Notes: generated by a model not told the origin, from the sequence alone. 64,000 nucleotides of DNA from Mesonia oceanica (GCF_902499555.1 NZ_CABVMM010000008.1:1-64000), one strand, 5' to 3'; shown: positions 7,524-16,055, counted from the first letter of the stretch. Numbers and translations: made by a program.

Positions 7524-7976
7524 ATGGATATTAATAAAATACAAAAACTTGAAAAGTTACTTCAAGAAAGAAGTAAAAAGATTGAGAGTATAAGACACTT
7601 TGATGAATATTTTGAACGGTTTGCTCATTTCCAATTAAAAAACATTCTAAATGAAGTTAATAACAAACTTTATGATTATACAAATGAAAGTTTGAGGTTG
7701 TTTTTTGAAGACCCATACGACGTTGTGAAAACAAGACATTTTGTGATGATTCAATTAATTTCAGAACATAATCGAAGAAGTCATTTTTATCTTGATAATA
7801 CGAGACACTTTCCTTCTCTAACATTTGAAGGAGATGAAATTAGTGGAACAGTGAAAATTACAACTAAAATTAAAGCCAATGCTTCTTCTGGTTCGGAATT
7901 GGAAATAGGAGCTTTAGATGAGGATAAAATTTTCGATTTAATACTAAGATTTTTAGATAACGTTTACAAAATCTAA
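7524..7976 (+). CDS. Unknown protein paired with patatin lipase
   Basis: A 150-residue soluble protein. The first half is charged and helical (LEKLLQERSKKIESIRHFDEYF); the second half has a beta-rich stretch (FEGDEISGTVKITTKIKA) and a final helix. I recognise no family. It ends 3 bp before the patatin-like gene and is in the same cassette, so it may regulate, inhibit or target the lipase. It does not resemble a CD-NTase cyclase (no GS-D-D motif), so it is not the usual CBASS partner. Confidence 0.7.
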   Translation: MDINKIQKLEKLLQERSKKIESIRHFDEYFERFAHFQLKNILNEVNNKLYDYTNESLRLFFEDPYDVVKTRHFVMIQLISEHNRRSHFYLDNTRHFPSLTFEGDEISGTVKITTKIKANASSGSELEIGALDEDKIFDLILRFLDNVYKI

Positions 7977-7979
7977 ACT

Positions 7980-9035
7980 GTGCCAGAAAATACAAAATTC
8001 AGGATTTTAAGTATTGATGGTGGCGGTTTAAGGGGCATTATTCCATTACAAGTTATCAAGCAAATAGAACAGCTAACAGGAGAACCAATTCACAAATCTT
8101 TTGATTTAATTGCAGGTACTTCAACTGGTGGTTTACTTGCTTGTGCGCTAACTTTACAGGACTACGAATCATTGGAAACTGATACTAGAAAATACACTCT
8201 TGAACAAATTGAGTCCATTTACAAGGAAAGAGGAAAAGAAATTTTTCCTAAAACAACAGGATACTTTAAAAGAAAGGTGGATGATTTGCGTAAATTATTT
8301 AATCCACAATTTGATGTTACGAATTTAGAAAAAGTTCTATTGGATTATTTTGGAGACAATAGAATAACAAGTTGCTTAAGACCAATTTTTATTAGTTCTT
8401 ATAATATTCATCGAAATTTACCTGTATTTTTTACAACACGTGAGGCAAGTATTTTTCCTGATAAAAATTCTAAACTTATAGAAATATGTAGAGCTACATC
8501 AGCAGCACCAACATATTTTGCTTCTCACAATTTTAAATACAATAGTGAAAATATTATTTGCGTGGATGGTGGAGTAATTATGAATAATCCTTCAATAGGC
8601 GCTTTGATTGAAGTTTTAGGAAACTCTGATTACAAACATTATAAAGTTAATGGGAAAAATCTTCAATTAAAGGATATTTCTATTTTATCACTTGGTACTG
8701 GTAGAGCAAATAAAATGCTCAATAGTAACGACTCTAAAAATTGGGGTAGATTAAATTGGATAAAACCAATTATTGATATTTCTACTGGAGGACCAGTAAA
8801 AATTGCTCACCAGCAAATTGAAACAATTTATAAATCTTCTGGTTTGGATAAGAATTATTTACGAATTGACATAGATATAGATGAAGAGTTTTCAGAAATG
8901 TCAGACTCAAGTGACACAACAATGAAATACTTACTAAATGAGGTAAATTCACAAATTACGAATAATCATACTTTGTTATTTAAATTGGATTTGTTTTTAA
9001 AAGAAAGTGGAATTGAAATTTCAACTAATGAATAA
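7980..9035 (+). CDS. Patatin-like phospholipase
   Basis: A 351-residue patatin-family lipid acyl hydrolase. The oxyanion motif DGGGLRG is at residues 13-19, the nucleophile elbow GTSTGG with Ser48 follows, and the catalytic Asp is in the later DGG near residue 197, so the Ser-Asp dyad is intact. It starts at GTG 7980, 3 bp after the partner gene. Bacterial patatins of this type (for example CapV in CBASS) degrade the host's own membrane during phage infection. Here no cyclase is adjacent, so a defence role is an inference from the family, the two-gene unit and its place on a mobile cassette. Confidence 0.9.
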   Translation: MPENTKFRILSIDGGGLRGIIPLQVIKQIEQLTGEPIHKSFDLIAGTSTGGLLACALTLQDYESLETDTRKYTLEQIESIYKERGKEIFPKTTGYFKRKVDDLRKLFNPQFDVTNLEKVLLDYFGDNRITSCLRPIFISSYNIHRNLPVFFTTREASIFPDKNSKLIEICRATSAAPTYFASHNFKYNSENIICVDGGVIMNNPSIGALIEVLGNSDYKHYKVNGKNLQLKDISILSLGTGRANKMLNSNDSKNWGRLNWIKPIIDISTGGPVKIAHQQIETIYKSSGLDKNYLRIDIDIDEEFSEMSDSSDTTMKYLLNEVNSQITNNHTLLFKLDLFLKESGIEISTNE

Positions 9036-9037
9036 AG

Positions 9038-9181
9038 TACTATTGCAACAATGGCTATAAGTAATTGCTTGTTCTCGCCTACTTCTGAAAATCCTCGTGG
9101 ATTTTCAGTTTGGTGTGTACTTGCAAAGTTAAGTGATAAACCACGCAACTACTCATAGCTGATACCGTTACCCATAATTAT
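9038..9181. repeat. Cassette junction H
   Basis: The closing arm GTACTATTGCAAC (9038-9050) is the near-exact reverse complement of the patatin cassette's start, GTTGGCAATAATAC (7496-7509), with one gap. The inner stem is TGGCTATAAGTAATTGC (9053-9069) with GCAACTACTCATAGCTG (9145-9161), 13 of 17 paired. CTGAAAATCC/GGATTTTCAG (9086-9109) forms a perfect 10-bp hairpin. The opening arm of the next cassette is 9167-9181. Confidence 0.7.
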
Positions 9182-9190
9182 AAAAAAATC

Positions 9191-9988
9191 GTGAATAAAG
9201 AAAAACACCTATACCGAATCTTATTTCTTGTATCAATTTTTCTATTGTTAATTAACGATTTATACTTGAAATTTGAATATCACAATTATCTGACGGGTAA
9301 ACTATCTGACTTTGTTGGATTATTTGCTTTCCCCTATTTCTTCAGCTGTTTCTTTTCTAAAAAAATAAAGTTGATTTATATTCTAAGCGGAATTTTATTC
9401 GTGTTTTGGAAATTGGAACTTTCACAGCCAATTTTTGACTTTGCTAACTCATACGGAATCGGAATTAATCGAACAGTAGATTACTCTGATCTAATGGCTT
9501 TGATGATTTTACCATTTTCATACTCTTATTGGAACAAAAGACAAATAATCACAAAAAAACCGAAAAGAATATTCAAACCGATAATTATAGTAATTTGCAG
9601 TTTCAGTTTTATTGCAACAACTTTAGCTGCACATATTGAAGAACTGAATTTAAAATCAGATTTTCAAACAACAATAAATTACGATTTGGAAACTGTAAAA
9701 AAGGAATTAAGAATATATCACGATAGTATTGTTCTAATTGGTTTGTATAAAATTGATTTGGAAAATAAAAATGCTGAGATTTGGACTAAAATATCTTTGA
9801 GAAAAACTGACAGTACTAAAACACAGGTTTCTCTTGACAGCATTCTTGATTTTAAAGTGCAAGGAACTGGAGTTATATTTTATAGTGGAATTGACGAAGA
9901 TGATGTTGAGTTTATGAAAAAGCTGACTAAAAGTGAAATAGAACAGTTATTTAAAAAGTCGATAAACAAAGAGTTTATGGAAAAATAA
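9191..9988 (+). CDS. Membrane protein of unknown function
   Basis: A 265-residue protein starting at GTG 9191. Its N-terminal half has about five hydrophobic segments, and its C-terminal ~120 residues are soluble and mixed alpha/beta. The TGKLSDFVGLFAFPYF segment early in the membrane part looks like the conserved core, but I cannot name the family. It is the single gene of a cassette whose ends (9167-9181 and 9985-9999) are complementary at 13 of 15 positions. The closing arm overlaps the stop codon. Confidence 0.65.
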   Translation: MNKEKHLYRILFLVSIFLLLINDLYLKFEYHNYLTGKLSDFVGLFAFPYFFSCFFSKKIKLIYILSGILFVFWKLELSQPIFDFANSYGIGINRTVDYSDLMALMILPFSYSYWNKRQIITKKPKRIFKPIIIVICSFSFIATTLAAHIEELNLKSDFQTTINYDLETVKKELRIYHDSIVLIGLYKIDLENKNAEIWTKISLRKTDSTKTQVSLDSILDFKVQGTGVIFYSGIDEDDVEFMKKLTKSEIEQLFKKSINKEFMEK

Positions 9989-10129
9989 CTATAGGTAACA
10001 CCGTATAACAACAATTCCGGCTTTGTCTTGCGGACACAACCGCGCAAACATAAAATTCGGTAATTTTAGCTATCTTAGTTTCTAATCAACCCGTAACTGA
10101 TTGTTATATAAAACCGTTACGTGTTATTT
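9985..10129. repeat. Cassette junction I
   Basis: The closing arm ATAACTATAGGTAAC (9985-9999) pairs with the start of its own cassette. Nested inverted pairs are TAACAC (9996-10001)/GTGTTA (10121-10126) and TATAACAA (10004-10011)/TTGTTATA (10101-10108). The middle (CGCAAACATAAAATTC, TTTCTAATCAA) is homologous to junction M. Confidence 0.7.
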
Positions 10130-10134
10130 GAACA

Positions 10135-10530
10135 ATGAGACAAACAATAACCAAATCTGACAAAAATTTAAAAATTCTGAACAAGCTAATTATGAATGGA
10201 TTTTATACTGGTTATATCGGACCCGAAAAGTTTGAATTAATGCCAAAGCGTTTTCCGAACAATCACAGGTTAATCGGACTTATTAATGAAAATGGGAATT
10301 ATGACTTGAAATTTGATTTTAAGTGGCCAATGAATATTGCTGGAAAAGTATTAATCAGATTTGTTATTCTGACCATAATAGTTTCTCTGATAAATGGGAA
10401 TTGGATTTTACCAATTACGTTAGTTATTTTCTGACTGATATTCTTTGCGAATTTTAAACTAAAAGAAAGAAAGGAAATAAATCGTTTGACTGACAAAATT
10501 TTGGAATTCCATAAAAGGGAATATGACTGA
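10135..10530 (+). pseudogene. Membrane protein gene interrupted by an in-frame stop
   Basis: The frame runs from ATG 10135 to a TGA at 10432-10434, then continues in the same frame for 32 more codons to 10530. The continuation (LIFFANFKLKERKEINRLTD) completes a second hydrophobic segment and a charged tail, so the TGA looks like a single-base nonsense change in a gene of about 131 residues. The part before the stop (99 residues) has one membrane segment. Family unknown. A truncated product or readthrough is possible. Confidence 0.6.
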
Positions 10531-10537
10531 ATTTAAA

Positions 10538-10755
10538 AAAACTACACACGATACCGGCTATAGCCCATTGTGACTGAATTTCCTCTCGGAAAGCCCTCGC
10601 AAATTTTCTATCCCTGCCTGCCGGCCCTTAGGTTTGAAGAATCATCACTTTACAAACTTGGTCCAGCAGGCGGGTGCAAAAGTTTGGGCTTGTGACGAAT
10701 CATAAATTAACTCATAATTGATCGCTAATTTCCATATACAAACTCTTTGTGTGCC
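10538..10755. repeat. Cassette junction J
   Basis: The left part ACACACGATACCGGCTATAG (near 10544-10563) and the right part ending TTTGTGTGCC (10746-10755) pair imperfectly. The middle shares CTCGGAAAG..CCTCGC and TATCCCTGCC.GCCGGC blocks with junction F. CATTTGAAAA follows. No gene is seen. Confidence 0.55.
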
Positions 10756-10770
10756 ATTTGAAAAAAACCA

Positions 10771-11604
10771 GTGAACAAATTAACTAACTACAAAACTGAA
10801 AAGATTTTTGAAAGACTTTTGACTAATAAGTCAAAGGAAAACTATTGGAAATATATTAGTGAATTAAGAAAACGAAAAACTGACGAAATTTTTAAAAAGA
10901 GTATTTTATTGACTAAATCAGAATCTGCTAAAGAAAGGATGATAGGAACAGATGTATTAGCACAATTTGGTTTTCCAAGGCGCCACAAAAAAGAAATTAT
11001 TAATTTGTTCTTTCAGTTATTAAAATCAGAATCTTATAAAAAAGTTATAAGTTCAATATTTTATGGAATTGGACATAACAATGAAAAACTAACAAATAGA
11101 CAAGTTGAATTTCTTTGTTCATTTTGTACTCACAAAAGTGTATATGTAAAACACAGTTTAGTATCAGCGCTTAGTAGCATAGAAAAGGATAAAGCAATAG
11201 ATACATTAATAAAATTATCAAACGACAGGGACCCTGATATCAGGGATGGGGCCACTTTTGGAATTGGAAGTCAAGTAAAGATAGATCATAAGAAAATAAG
11301 AAGCGCTTTATGGGATAGAATTTCAGACAACGATCAAGGAACAAGATTTGAAGCTATTTCTGGTTTAGCCCGGAGAAAAGACCATCGAATAAAAGAAATT
11401 TTAAAAACAGAACTTGAAAAACTTGATGAATATGGTTCGCTCATTTTGGAATCTATCGAATATTTAAATGACAAAAGTTTCGTCCCAATTTTAGAGAAAA
11501 AAATACAAGAAAATAAACAATCAAAAAGAGTGAACCAAAATTGGCTTTTAAACACCTTAGATAAACTTAACCGAAAAGAAAAACCAACGCACAGCAATCT
11601 ATAA
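10771..11604 (+). CDS. HEAT-repeat protein
   Basis: A 277-residue all-helical protein starting at GTG 10771. It contains degenerate HEAT-type repeats: SAKERMIGTDVLAQFG, YVKHSLVSALSSIEKDKAI, DPDIRDGATFGIGSQ and GTRFEAISGLARRKD mark successive second helices roughly every 33-37 residues. HEAT repeats make curved scaffolds for protein-protein contact; no enzyme domain is present. It is the last cassette gene with partly matching ends (10746-10755 against about 11584-11594). Confidence 0.8.
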   Translation: MNKLTNYKTEKIFERLLTNKSKENYWKYISELRKRKTDEIFKKSILLTKSESAKERMIGTDVLAQFGFPRRHKKEIINLFFQLLKSESYKKVISSIFYGIGHNNEKLTNRQVEFLCSFCTHKSVYVKHSLVSALSSIEKDKAIDTLIKLSNDRDPDIRDGATFGIGSQVKIDHKKIRSALWDRISDNDQGTRFEAISGLARRKDHRIKEILKTELEKLDEYGSLILESIEYLNDKSFVPILEKKIQENKQSKRVNQNWLLNTLDKLNRKEKPTHSNL

Positions 11605-12036
11605 CCGCAATTATGGCGTTTTCGACTACACTTTGACTCCCCTCAGTATAAACTGACTCTACTTGTAATGGCTAACTAACACGTTTAGCTTACAAAAATC
11701 ACCCTTTTAAACACAACAACCCGCTTCCTAAAAACATTTTAAGGGAAACCGTAAGGCGTTTTAGAGATTTTTAGTTAATTTTATAGAAAGATAAACGGGA
11801 AGTGTTGCCAAGCACCTAGCTACAACTACTTTTAAATGATAAAAACCTAGTTAGATTAGAACTGTCACTAAAGGAGAGATACATAACTTGTTGGGGGATT
11901 GATTATAAGAATTGAAATTATAGATCAATTTTTGTGATTTAAATCAAAACACTTATTTTAAAATGCAAATTAGGCTTTAATCTATTAATCATCCCCGAAA
12001 GTTTAATCATTTTTCGGGGTTTTAATTTAAATTTTT
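11605..12036. other. Non-coding stretch with decayed junction
   Basis: No gene is seen. The left end carries a cassette closing arm (GCACAGCAATCTATAACCGC, about 11589-11608), but no clear right half or CATTTGAAA head follows, so this junction looks partly deleted. A terminator-like hairpin sits near the right end. Confidence 0.4.
11992..12025 (+). terminator. Terminator-like hairpin ahead of 12037 gene
   Basis: CCCCGAAA and TTTTCGGGG form a strong stem followed by TTTT. It lies just before the next start codon, so it either ends upstream transcription or acts as an attenuator for that gene. Confidence 0.55.
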
Positions 12037-12465
12037 ATGGGGAAAAATAAAGAGGCAATAAAAGAAATTTATGATGTAAAAACTTGGCTTCAGATTCATA
12101 TTAGCCAACTGACCTATGTAAGAAATTTAATTATAATAATATCTACTGCAGAAATAGGTTTTTTAGTTAATATTTTAATGAACAAGTGTCTTACAGATAT
12201 AGAAATTAATTTTGGTCTAATTTCTCTAACTTTCGGGGTGACTTCCATTATTTTTGGATTTTATATTGCTTATCACGAATCTGAAAATTTTAGATTAAAA
12301 GGACGTATTTCTCGCCAGATAATCAAAGGTGGAGAATATATGGAAGATGAAGATAAATGCACAAAGTTAGAAAGAGGAAATAAGATTTTTTTTAAAGGAC
12401 AATTGCTTGTGCTCTCATTGTCTTTGATTTTCTTATCATTAATGGTATTTTCTTATATAAGCTAA
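12037..12465 (+). CDS. Hypothetical membrane protein, 142 residues
   Basis: Three hydrophobic segments (about residues 28-50, 56-80 and 118-140), with a soluble charged stretch (residues 85-115, GRISRQIIKGGEYMEDED) between the last two. No family is recognised. It is preceded by the hairpin at 11992-12025. Its stop is followed within a few bases by TAACGTTGCC, which resembles a cassette closing arm. Confidence 0.65.
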   Translation: MGKNKEAIKEIYDVKTWLQIHISQLTYVRNLIIIISTAEIGFLVNILMNKCLTDIEINFGLISLTFGVTSIIFGFYIAYHESENFRLKGRISRQIIKGGEYMEDEDKCTKLERGNKIFFKGQLLVLSLSLIFLSLMVFSYIS

Positions 12466-12700
12466 TAACGTTGCCATTCAATAGTTCAACCATACTCCGG
12501 CAATTTTTCATTATGTAATATTAATAGTTGAGTAAATTGCTTTTTACCGAAATGAATATTATAAGCATAGTTTAGAACACTATGACCGCCATTCCAGTTT
12601 ATTTTAAACAAAGGTTTCTTTTTTGGGAAATCAAGGTTTTTCATTTTACAAGCCTCTTCCAATCTTCCTTTGCCTACTTTTATCAAGCATTGCTCGATAG
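12466..12700 (-). pseudogene. Ankyrin-like gene fragment, reverse orientation
   Basis: On the minus strand a 66-codon frame (12486-12686) contains NGGHSVLNYAYNIHFGKKQF, which resembles one ankyrin repeat (GGHTPLxxAY), followed by a short tail and stop. It has no plausible full-length gene upstream and is overlapped by the 5' part of the + strand frame 12582-13025. It is best read as the end of a broken cassette gene left in the opposite direction to the rest of the array. Confidence 0.35.
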
Positions 12701-13025
12701 CTTTTGCGGATTTGATTCTTCAAAGAAAGCGACTGAATCAATAAATTCTTCTAAAATAAAAGTTGAAAATGTGAAAATTAAAGAGGATAGTAAATTTGCT
12801 TGGGCCGTTGTAGGAATGATTAGAAATAAAAGTTCATCGGACATAAAAGGTTACGTGAAAATTAAATTCTTGAATTCAACCGGAGATATTGTTTACACCA
12901 CAAAAGCAAGAGTTAATGATGGAGATTCTTTTGGCCCAGGAAGAGCTGCAAGTTTTGACTATTTTACTGAACCGAAAAATTTCGAAGGAGTTACTGATTT
13001 TGAAGTAGATTTTGTGGAAAAATAA
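12582..13025 (+). CDS. FxLYD-like domain protein, probably 5'-truncated
   Basis: Residues about 60-147 form a beta-sandwich of the FxLYD/DUF3426-like type: AWAVVGMIRNKSSSDIKGYV, then IKFLNSTGDIV and the aromatic SFDYF segment. Such domains sit on extracytoplasmic lipoproteins or membrane proteins. The first ~50 residues are read antisense through an ankyrin-like fragment and do not look like a native N-terminus; no signal peptide fits. I think the true 5' end was lost in a rearrangement and that this frame is a chimera. The stop is followed by junction M. Confidence 0.5.
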   Translation: MTAIPVYFKQRFLFWEIKVFHFTSLFQSSFAYFYQALLDSFCGFDSSKKATESINSSKIKVENVKIKEDSKFAWAVVGMIRNKSSSDIKGYVKIKFLNSTGDIVYTTKARVNDGDSFGPGRAASFDYFTEPKNFEGVTDFEVDFVEK

Positions 13026-13038
13026 AAAAAGCGATACA

Positions 13039-13168
13039 TAACACCATAGACCAATAACCGCAGCTTTATATTCTACTCAAAAAACCGCACAAACATAAAA
13101 TTCCTTAATTTTGTCTATGGTTTCTAACCAATCCGTAGCCTATTTTTGCCAAAAACCGTTGCGTGTTA
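13039..13168. repeat. Cassette junction M (right end of the array)
   Basis: TAACAC (13039-13044) pairs with GTGTTA (13163-13168), and CCATAGAC (13044-13051) with GTCTATGG (13113-13120). It is homologous to junction I through CGCACAAACATAAAATTC, TTTCTAACCAATCCGTA and the AAACCGTTGCGTGTTA end. It is the last recognisable junction; the next genes are ordinary chromosomal types. Confidence 0.65.
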
Positions 13169-13186
13169 CTCCAAAACCCAAAACAA

Positions 13187-13762
13187 ATGAGCCAACACCC
13201 CTTAAGAATACAAATCGAAGAAATTGTAACACTAAGCGATGCTGAGTTTGATCGTGTCTTGGCCCATTTTCAAGAAAAGACCTTTAAAAAACATCAGATC
13301 GTTTTGCACCAGGGCGATTATGCCTCTTTCGATTTCTTTGTGGTTAAAGGCTTAATGCGGGTATCAAGAGTAGATCCCGATGGCAAAGAACATATTCTAC
13401 AATTCGGAATGGAAAATTGGTGGATTACCGATGCCGAAGCCTTTCATCGTCAAACCAAATCGACCCTCACCGTAGACTGTTTAGAAGACACCAAAACCCT
13501 TTCCCTCACCTTAGAAAACAAAGAAAAACTAAGCAAGGAAATGCCCAAAATGCAAACTTTTTTCCTTAAAAAAACTACCAACGGCTATATTGCTTTGCAA
13601 AAAAGGATCCTTTGCTTTTTAAGCAGTAATGCCAACGACCGCTACCACAATTTACTCAGTTTATATCCCGGCTTAATGCAACGCGTACCCAAAGCGATGA
13701 TCGCCTCTTACCTAGGCGTTACTCGAGAAACCTTAAGCCGGCTCACCAAAGTAGAATCTTAA
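13187..13762 (+). CDS. Crp/Fnr family transcriptional regulator
   Basis: A 191-residue regulator with a cyclic-nucleotide-binding-like beta-roll (about residues 20-125: VLHQGDYASFDFFVVKGLMR and EHILQFGMENWW) and a C-terminal winged helix-turn-helix (MIASYLGVTRETLSRL, typical of Crp proteins). No cysteine cluster for an Fe-S centre is visible, so it is not a classic Fnr. ATG 13187 is chosen because the in-frame TTG at 13163 lies in junction M. It stands 74 bp before an MFS exporter on the same strand, which it may control. Confidence 0.9.
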   Translation: MSQHPLRIQIEEIVTLSDAEFDRVLAHFQEKTFKKHQIVLHQGDYASFDFFVVKGLMRVSRVDPDGKEHILQFGMENWWITDAEAFHRQTKSTLTVDCLEDTKTLSLTLENKEKLSKEMPKMQTFFLKKTTNGYIALQKRILCFLSSNANDRYHNLLSLYPGLMQRVPKAMIASYLGVTRETLSRLTKVES

Positions 13763-13836
13763 AAGGTGACATTTATCACATCAAATCATTGACAAATGTC
13801 CTGTGAAGGCAGAGAGGCCTTGCAGAACTTTGTCGT

Positions 13837-15030
13837 ATGAAAAATTACAGGATCTCCCTTCCAGAACAAGTGCGTATACCCATTGCCATATGGGCATTAA
13901 CCCTAAGCGTTTTTGCCATCGGCACCACAGAAGTGGTAATGATTGGTTTATTGCCCACCATTGCCAAAGAATTTTCAATCAGTACCGCTTCCGCAGGTTG
14001 GTTGGTCACCGCTTACGCTATCGGCGTAGCCATTGGAGGTCCGGTACTTACCGCCTTTACCCATCATCTACAACGTAAGAAATTACTACTTATCCTCATG
14101 TTACTTTTTGTAACCAGCAATAGCATAGCCGCCATTTCATCCGGTTTTGCACTCTTAATTTTTGCCAGGGTCTTATCAGGCGTTGCCCACGGCGTTTTTG
14201 TAGGCATTGGTGCCAATATTGCCAGCAGTCTTGTTGCCAAAGAAAAAAGAGCAACCGCCATTTCCATAATGTTTACCGGATTAACCGTGGCGATGGTAAC
14301 CGGCGTTCCTTTAGGAACCTATATTGGTCAGCATTTAGGCTGGCGATTTACCTTTGCAGGCGTTGCTGCGGTGGGTTTTTTCTGCCTATTGGCCAACCGA
14401 TTTTGGCTGCCCAACAACATCCAACAAGGAAAGCCCATTGCACTCAAAGACCAGTTGAACCTATTGCGTAAAAAATCAATACTTATAGGCTTTTCTTTAA
14501 CCCTTTTTTCATTCGCGGCATTATTTGGCACATTTACCTACTTATCCCCAATATTAGCCGATATTTCAGGGTTTACAGAAAACCAGATTACACTCATCTT
14601 ACTCCTGTATGGAGTCGCCGTCGCCTTCGGTAACTTGTTAGGAGGAAAATTTTCCAATACCAATCCCGCCAAAACCCTTGCCGTATTGTTCAGTATTTTA
14701 CTACTTACCTTTGGCTTGATGTTCCTAGGCTTGCCCTATAAAATTCCTGCACTTGTTTTAGTTGCCGTCATTGGCGTAGCAGGTTTTGCCTGCGTCCCAG
14801 GAATGCAATTGTATGTTATTCAACTTTCAGAAAAATACTTGGCCGGTACAGAAGATGTCGCTTCTGTACTCAATATTTCAGCTTTCAATATAGGAATCGC
14901 CTTAGGCTCCTCGCTTGGCGGAATACTTATTTCCAGTACCTTAGGATTACTCTCCATTAGCCTAATGAGTGCCGTATTCTCGCTAATCGCTATCCTAATG
15001 GCCATCCTCAGTATACAACTAGAAAAATAA
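13837..15030 (+). CDS. MFS transporter, AraJ/Bcr-type exporter
   Basis: A 397-residue major facilitator protein with 12 predicted membrane helices. The N-terminal WALTLSVFAIGTTEVVMIGL segment and the loop with TGLTVAMVTGVPLGTYIGQ match the arabinose-efflux/drug-exporter (AraJ, YdhP-like) branch, which usually exports drugs, sugars or purine-like compounds. The substrate cannot be read from sequence. It follows a Crp-type regulator by 74 bp and precedes a broken aldo/keto reductase by 21 bp. Base composition is visibly less AT-rich than the cassette array, in line with ordinary chromosome. Confidence 0.9.
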   Translation: MKNYRISLPEQVRIPIAIWALTLSVFAIGTTEVVMIGLLPTIAKEFSISTASAGWLVTAYAIGVAIGGPVLTAFTHHLQRKKLLLILMLLFVTSNSIAAISSGFALLIFARVLSGVAHGVFVGIGANIASSLVAKEKRATAISIMFTGLTVAMVTGVPLGTYIGQHLGWRFTFAGVAAVGFFCLLANRFWLPNNIQQGKPIALKDQLNLLRKKSILIGFSLTLFSFAALFGTFTYLSPILADISGFTENQITLILLLYGVAVAFGNLLGGKFSNTNPAKTLAVLFSILLLTFGLMFLGLPYKIPALVLVAVIGVAGFACVPGMQLYVIQLSEKYLAGTEDVASVLNISAFNIGIALGSSLGGILISSTLGLLSISLMSAVFSLIAILMAILSIQLEK

Positions 15031-15051
15031 TTTAATCTAAAAACAACTAAC

Positions 15052-16055
15052 ATGGAATACAGAAATTTAGGAAATTCAGGCTTAAAAGTGCCGGTATTAA
15101 GTTTAGGAACCGGAACTTTTGGAGGAACCAACGAATTTTTTCAGCGTTGGGGACAAACCGATGTAGACGAAGCGAAGCGACCTGGCTTATTGATATTTGC
15201 CTGGAAAGTGGCATCAATTTTTTTGACACCGCTAATGTGTACTCGCTTGGTGATGCTGAAATTGTTTTAGGAAAGGCCTTAAAAGGAAAACGAAGCAAAA
15301 GCATTATATCTACCAAAGCTAGCTTCCAAATGGGCGAACACCCCAACGGAAAAGGCTCGTCAAGATATCACTTGATGAATGCACTGGAAGATAGTTTAAA
15401 ACGATTGAATACCGATTATATCGACCTTTACCTCATGCACGGTTTCGACCAAAACACGCCTATTGAAGAGACCTTAAGAACGCTTGAAAATATGGTGAAA
15501 AGCGGAAAAGTACGATACCTAGGTTGTTCTAATTTCGCCGCCTGGCAATTAATGAAATCACTTTCTTTAGCTGAAAAATTAAACGTGGAAAAATATGTGG
15601 TTTATCAAGGCTACTATTCCTTAATTGGTCGGTATTATGAGCAGGAATTAATGCCGCTTTTAGAAGACCAACATATGGGATTAATGGTTTGGAGTCCGCT
15701 AGGCTGGGGAAGGTTAACCGGAAAAATAAAAAGAGGAATGGAAACCCAGGAAGGCCGGATTAAGTCGGGTGGAGCAGTAGGAGCACCGCCTGTGAAAGAC
15801 GAATTTCTTTTTCAGGTCGTTGAGGTATTGGAAAAGATAAGTGCCGAAATCGGCAAATCTATCCCCCAGATTGCCATCAACTGGTTGCTACAAAACAAAA
15901 GCGTTTCTAACATTATCATTGGGGCACGAAATGAAAAGCAGTTGCGTGCTAACATCGATGCCGTAGGTTGGAACCTATCTGCAGAACATTTAAGCCAACT
16001 TCAGCAAATTTCAGAACAAACCCCCATTTATCCACATTGGGTGGGAGAGCGGTAA
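15052..16055 (+). pseudogene. Aldo/keto reductase with frameshift
   Basis: The N-terminus (EYRNLGNSGLKVPVLSLGTG) and the remainder (INFFDTANVYSLGDAE, YLGCSNFAAWQL, WSPLGWGRLTG, NIIIGARNEKQL) make a complete NADPH-dependent aldo/keto reductase of about 332 residues, but the two parts are in different frames. The junction contains AGCGA repeated twice in tandem (15171-15180). Removing one 5-bp unit restores TDVDEATWLIDICLESG, a perfect fit to the family. The catalytic Tyr lies after the shift, in FDTANVYS. The gene is therefore inactive as written, unless the repeat slips back. A sequencing error is possible but a 5-bp tandem duplication is more typical of slippage. Confidence 0.85.

Noticed and set aside
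7980..9035. Calling the patatin gene part of a CBASS system
   Set aside because: No CD-NTase cyclase or CBASS accessory gene is nearby, and the partner protein lacks cyclase motifs.
1..13170. Calling the junction repeats a CRISPR array or REP elements
   Set aside because: They are not regularly spaced short direct repeats; they separate genes, differ in sequence and length, and share cassette-end complementarity instead.
15147..16055. Independent aldo/keto reductase starting at 15147
   Set aside because: That start reads the wrong frame through the conserved N-terminus; the two parts fit as one gene once a 5-bp duplication is removed.
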